Below are positions 5,881 through 6,032 of a DNA stretch of 6,032 bases, in pieces. The first letter of the stretch is position 1. Every line of letters starts with the position of its first letter. The notes under the pieces are model-generated. The model searched no databases. It worked only from the letters and a program-made list of their open reading frames with translations, and was not told the DNA's origin. The translations under genes were made by a program, and so were the position numbers. Source of the DNA: Bacteroidales bacterium UBA1628 (lineage in GTDB: Bacteria; Bacteroidota; Bacteroidia; Bacteroidales; UBA932); NCBI GenBank assembly GCA_002321335.1, contig DCMG01000104.1, positions 1 through 6,032 on the forward strand, written 5' to 3'.

Positions 5881-6032
5881 TTTCTTTTTTACTTGTTTGG
5901 TTGTCTTTGTTTTTGAACTCTTTTTCGTGGAGACGGTCACTTCGACAGGCTCAGTGACCGACGTTACCGGCTTTGTCGCTTTTTTAGAGACAGGAACCTT
6001 TGATGAAGAATCCTTAGCCACTCTCTTTCTGA
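5878..6032 (-). CDS. Lys/Ser/Thr-rich C-terminal tail of an unidentified protein (start outside window)
   Basis: An open minus-strand frame enters from the right edge and ends at TAA 5880-5878, giving the last 50 residues of a longer protein. The tail is strongly basic and of low complexity: RKRVAKDSSSKVPVSKKATK near the edge and KKSSKTKTTKQVKKK at the end, with no hydrophobic segment. Between these lies VTSVTEPVEVTVS, most of it encoded by a REP-like palindrome. Such tails occur on nucleic-acid-binding proteins, including topoisomerase I of Bacteroidota, and on some other enzymes, so the body of the protein cannot be named. The stop abuts the ATG of the glycogen fusion gene with no spacer and in the same frame, which supports a shared transcript. 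That the stretch is coding is inferred from the uninterrupted frame, the coherent composition and the tight junction. Confidence 0.65.
   Translation of the reverse strand, partial: RKRVAKDSSSKVPVSKKATKPVTSVTEPVEVTVSTKKSSKTKTTKQVKKK
5934..5960. repeat. REP-like palindrome, copy 2 (inside a coding tail)
   Basis: CGGTCAC (5934-5940) and GTGACCG (5954-5960) pair perfectly around the same core as copy 1, CTTCGACAGGCTCAG. The 27-bp length equals nine codons, so it keeps the minus-strand frame and contributes residues VTEPVEVTV to the Lys-rich tail. Compared with copy 1, the G-C pair at 724/740 is an A-T pair here (5939/5955), so the stem is preserved. Confidence 0.82.

Overview
The window looks like chromosomal DNA from a Bacteroidota bacterium, most likely a Bacteroidales gut or rumen lineage. 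The pointers are a eukaryote-type (GT3) glycogen synthase fused to a short-type alpha-glucan phosphorylase, a retropepsin-like aspartyl protease of the kind common in this phylum, A-rich start regions without clear Shine-Dalgarno sequences, and GC-richer genes around an AT-richer intergenic stretch. The genus cannot be fixed from the sequence.

Layout, left to right: (1) positions 1-339, plus strand: the 3' end of an aspartyl-protease-like gene. (2) 340-757: a gap of about 420 bp between two convergent gene ends, with no convincing gene. It is packed with palindromes: a 50-bp imperfect tandem repeat that also forms a 77-nt imperfect inverted repeat, a 13-bp perfect stem, a 74-nt imperfect hairpin, and one copy of a REP-like palindrome. 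(3) 758-1645, minus strand: ribF, bifunctional riboflavin kinase/FMN adenylyltransferase. (4) 1636-5877, minus strand: a 1413-residue fusion of glycogen synthase and alpha-glucan phosphorylase. (5) 5878-6032, minus strand: the Lys/Ser/Thr-rich C-terminal tail of a further gene, broken by the window edge and carrying a second copy of the REP-like palindrome in frame.

The three minus-strand genes look like one transcription unit read from right to left. The tail gene's TAA is followed directly, in the same frame, by the ATG of the fusion gene, and the fusion gene's end overlaps the ribF start by 10 bp. The fusion joins the enzyme that extends alpha-1,4-glucan from a nucleotide sugar with the enzyme that removes glucose-1-phosphate from it, so one polypeptide should carry both arms of glycogen turnover. 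RibF makes FMN and FAD and has no obvious metabolic link to glycogen; its position probably reflects shared expression.

No CRISPR array, tRNA, rRNA, transposase or defence system is visible. The most unusual points are the synthesis-degradation fusion, the REP-like palindrome found both between genes and inside a coding tail with a compensatory stem change, and the cluster of palindromes between the convergent genes.
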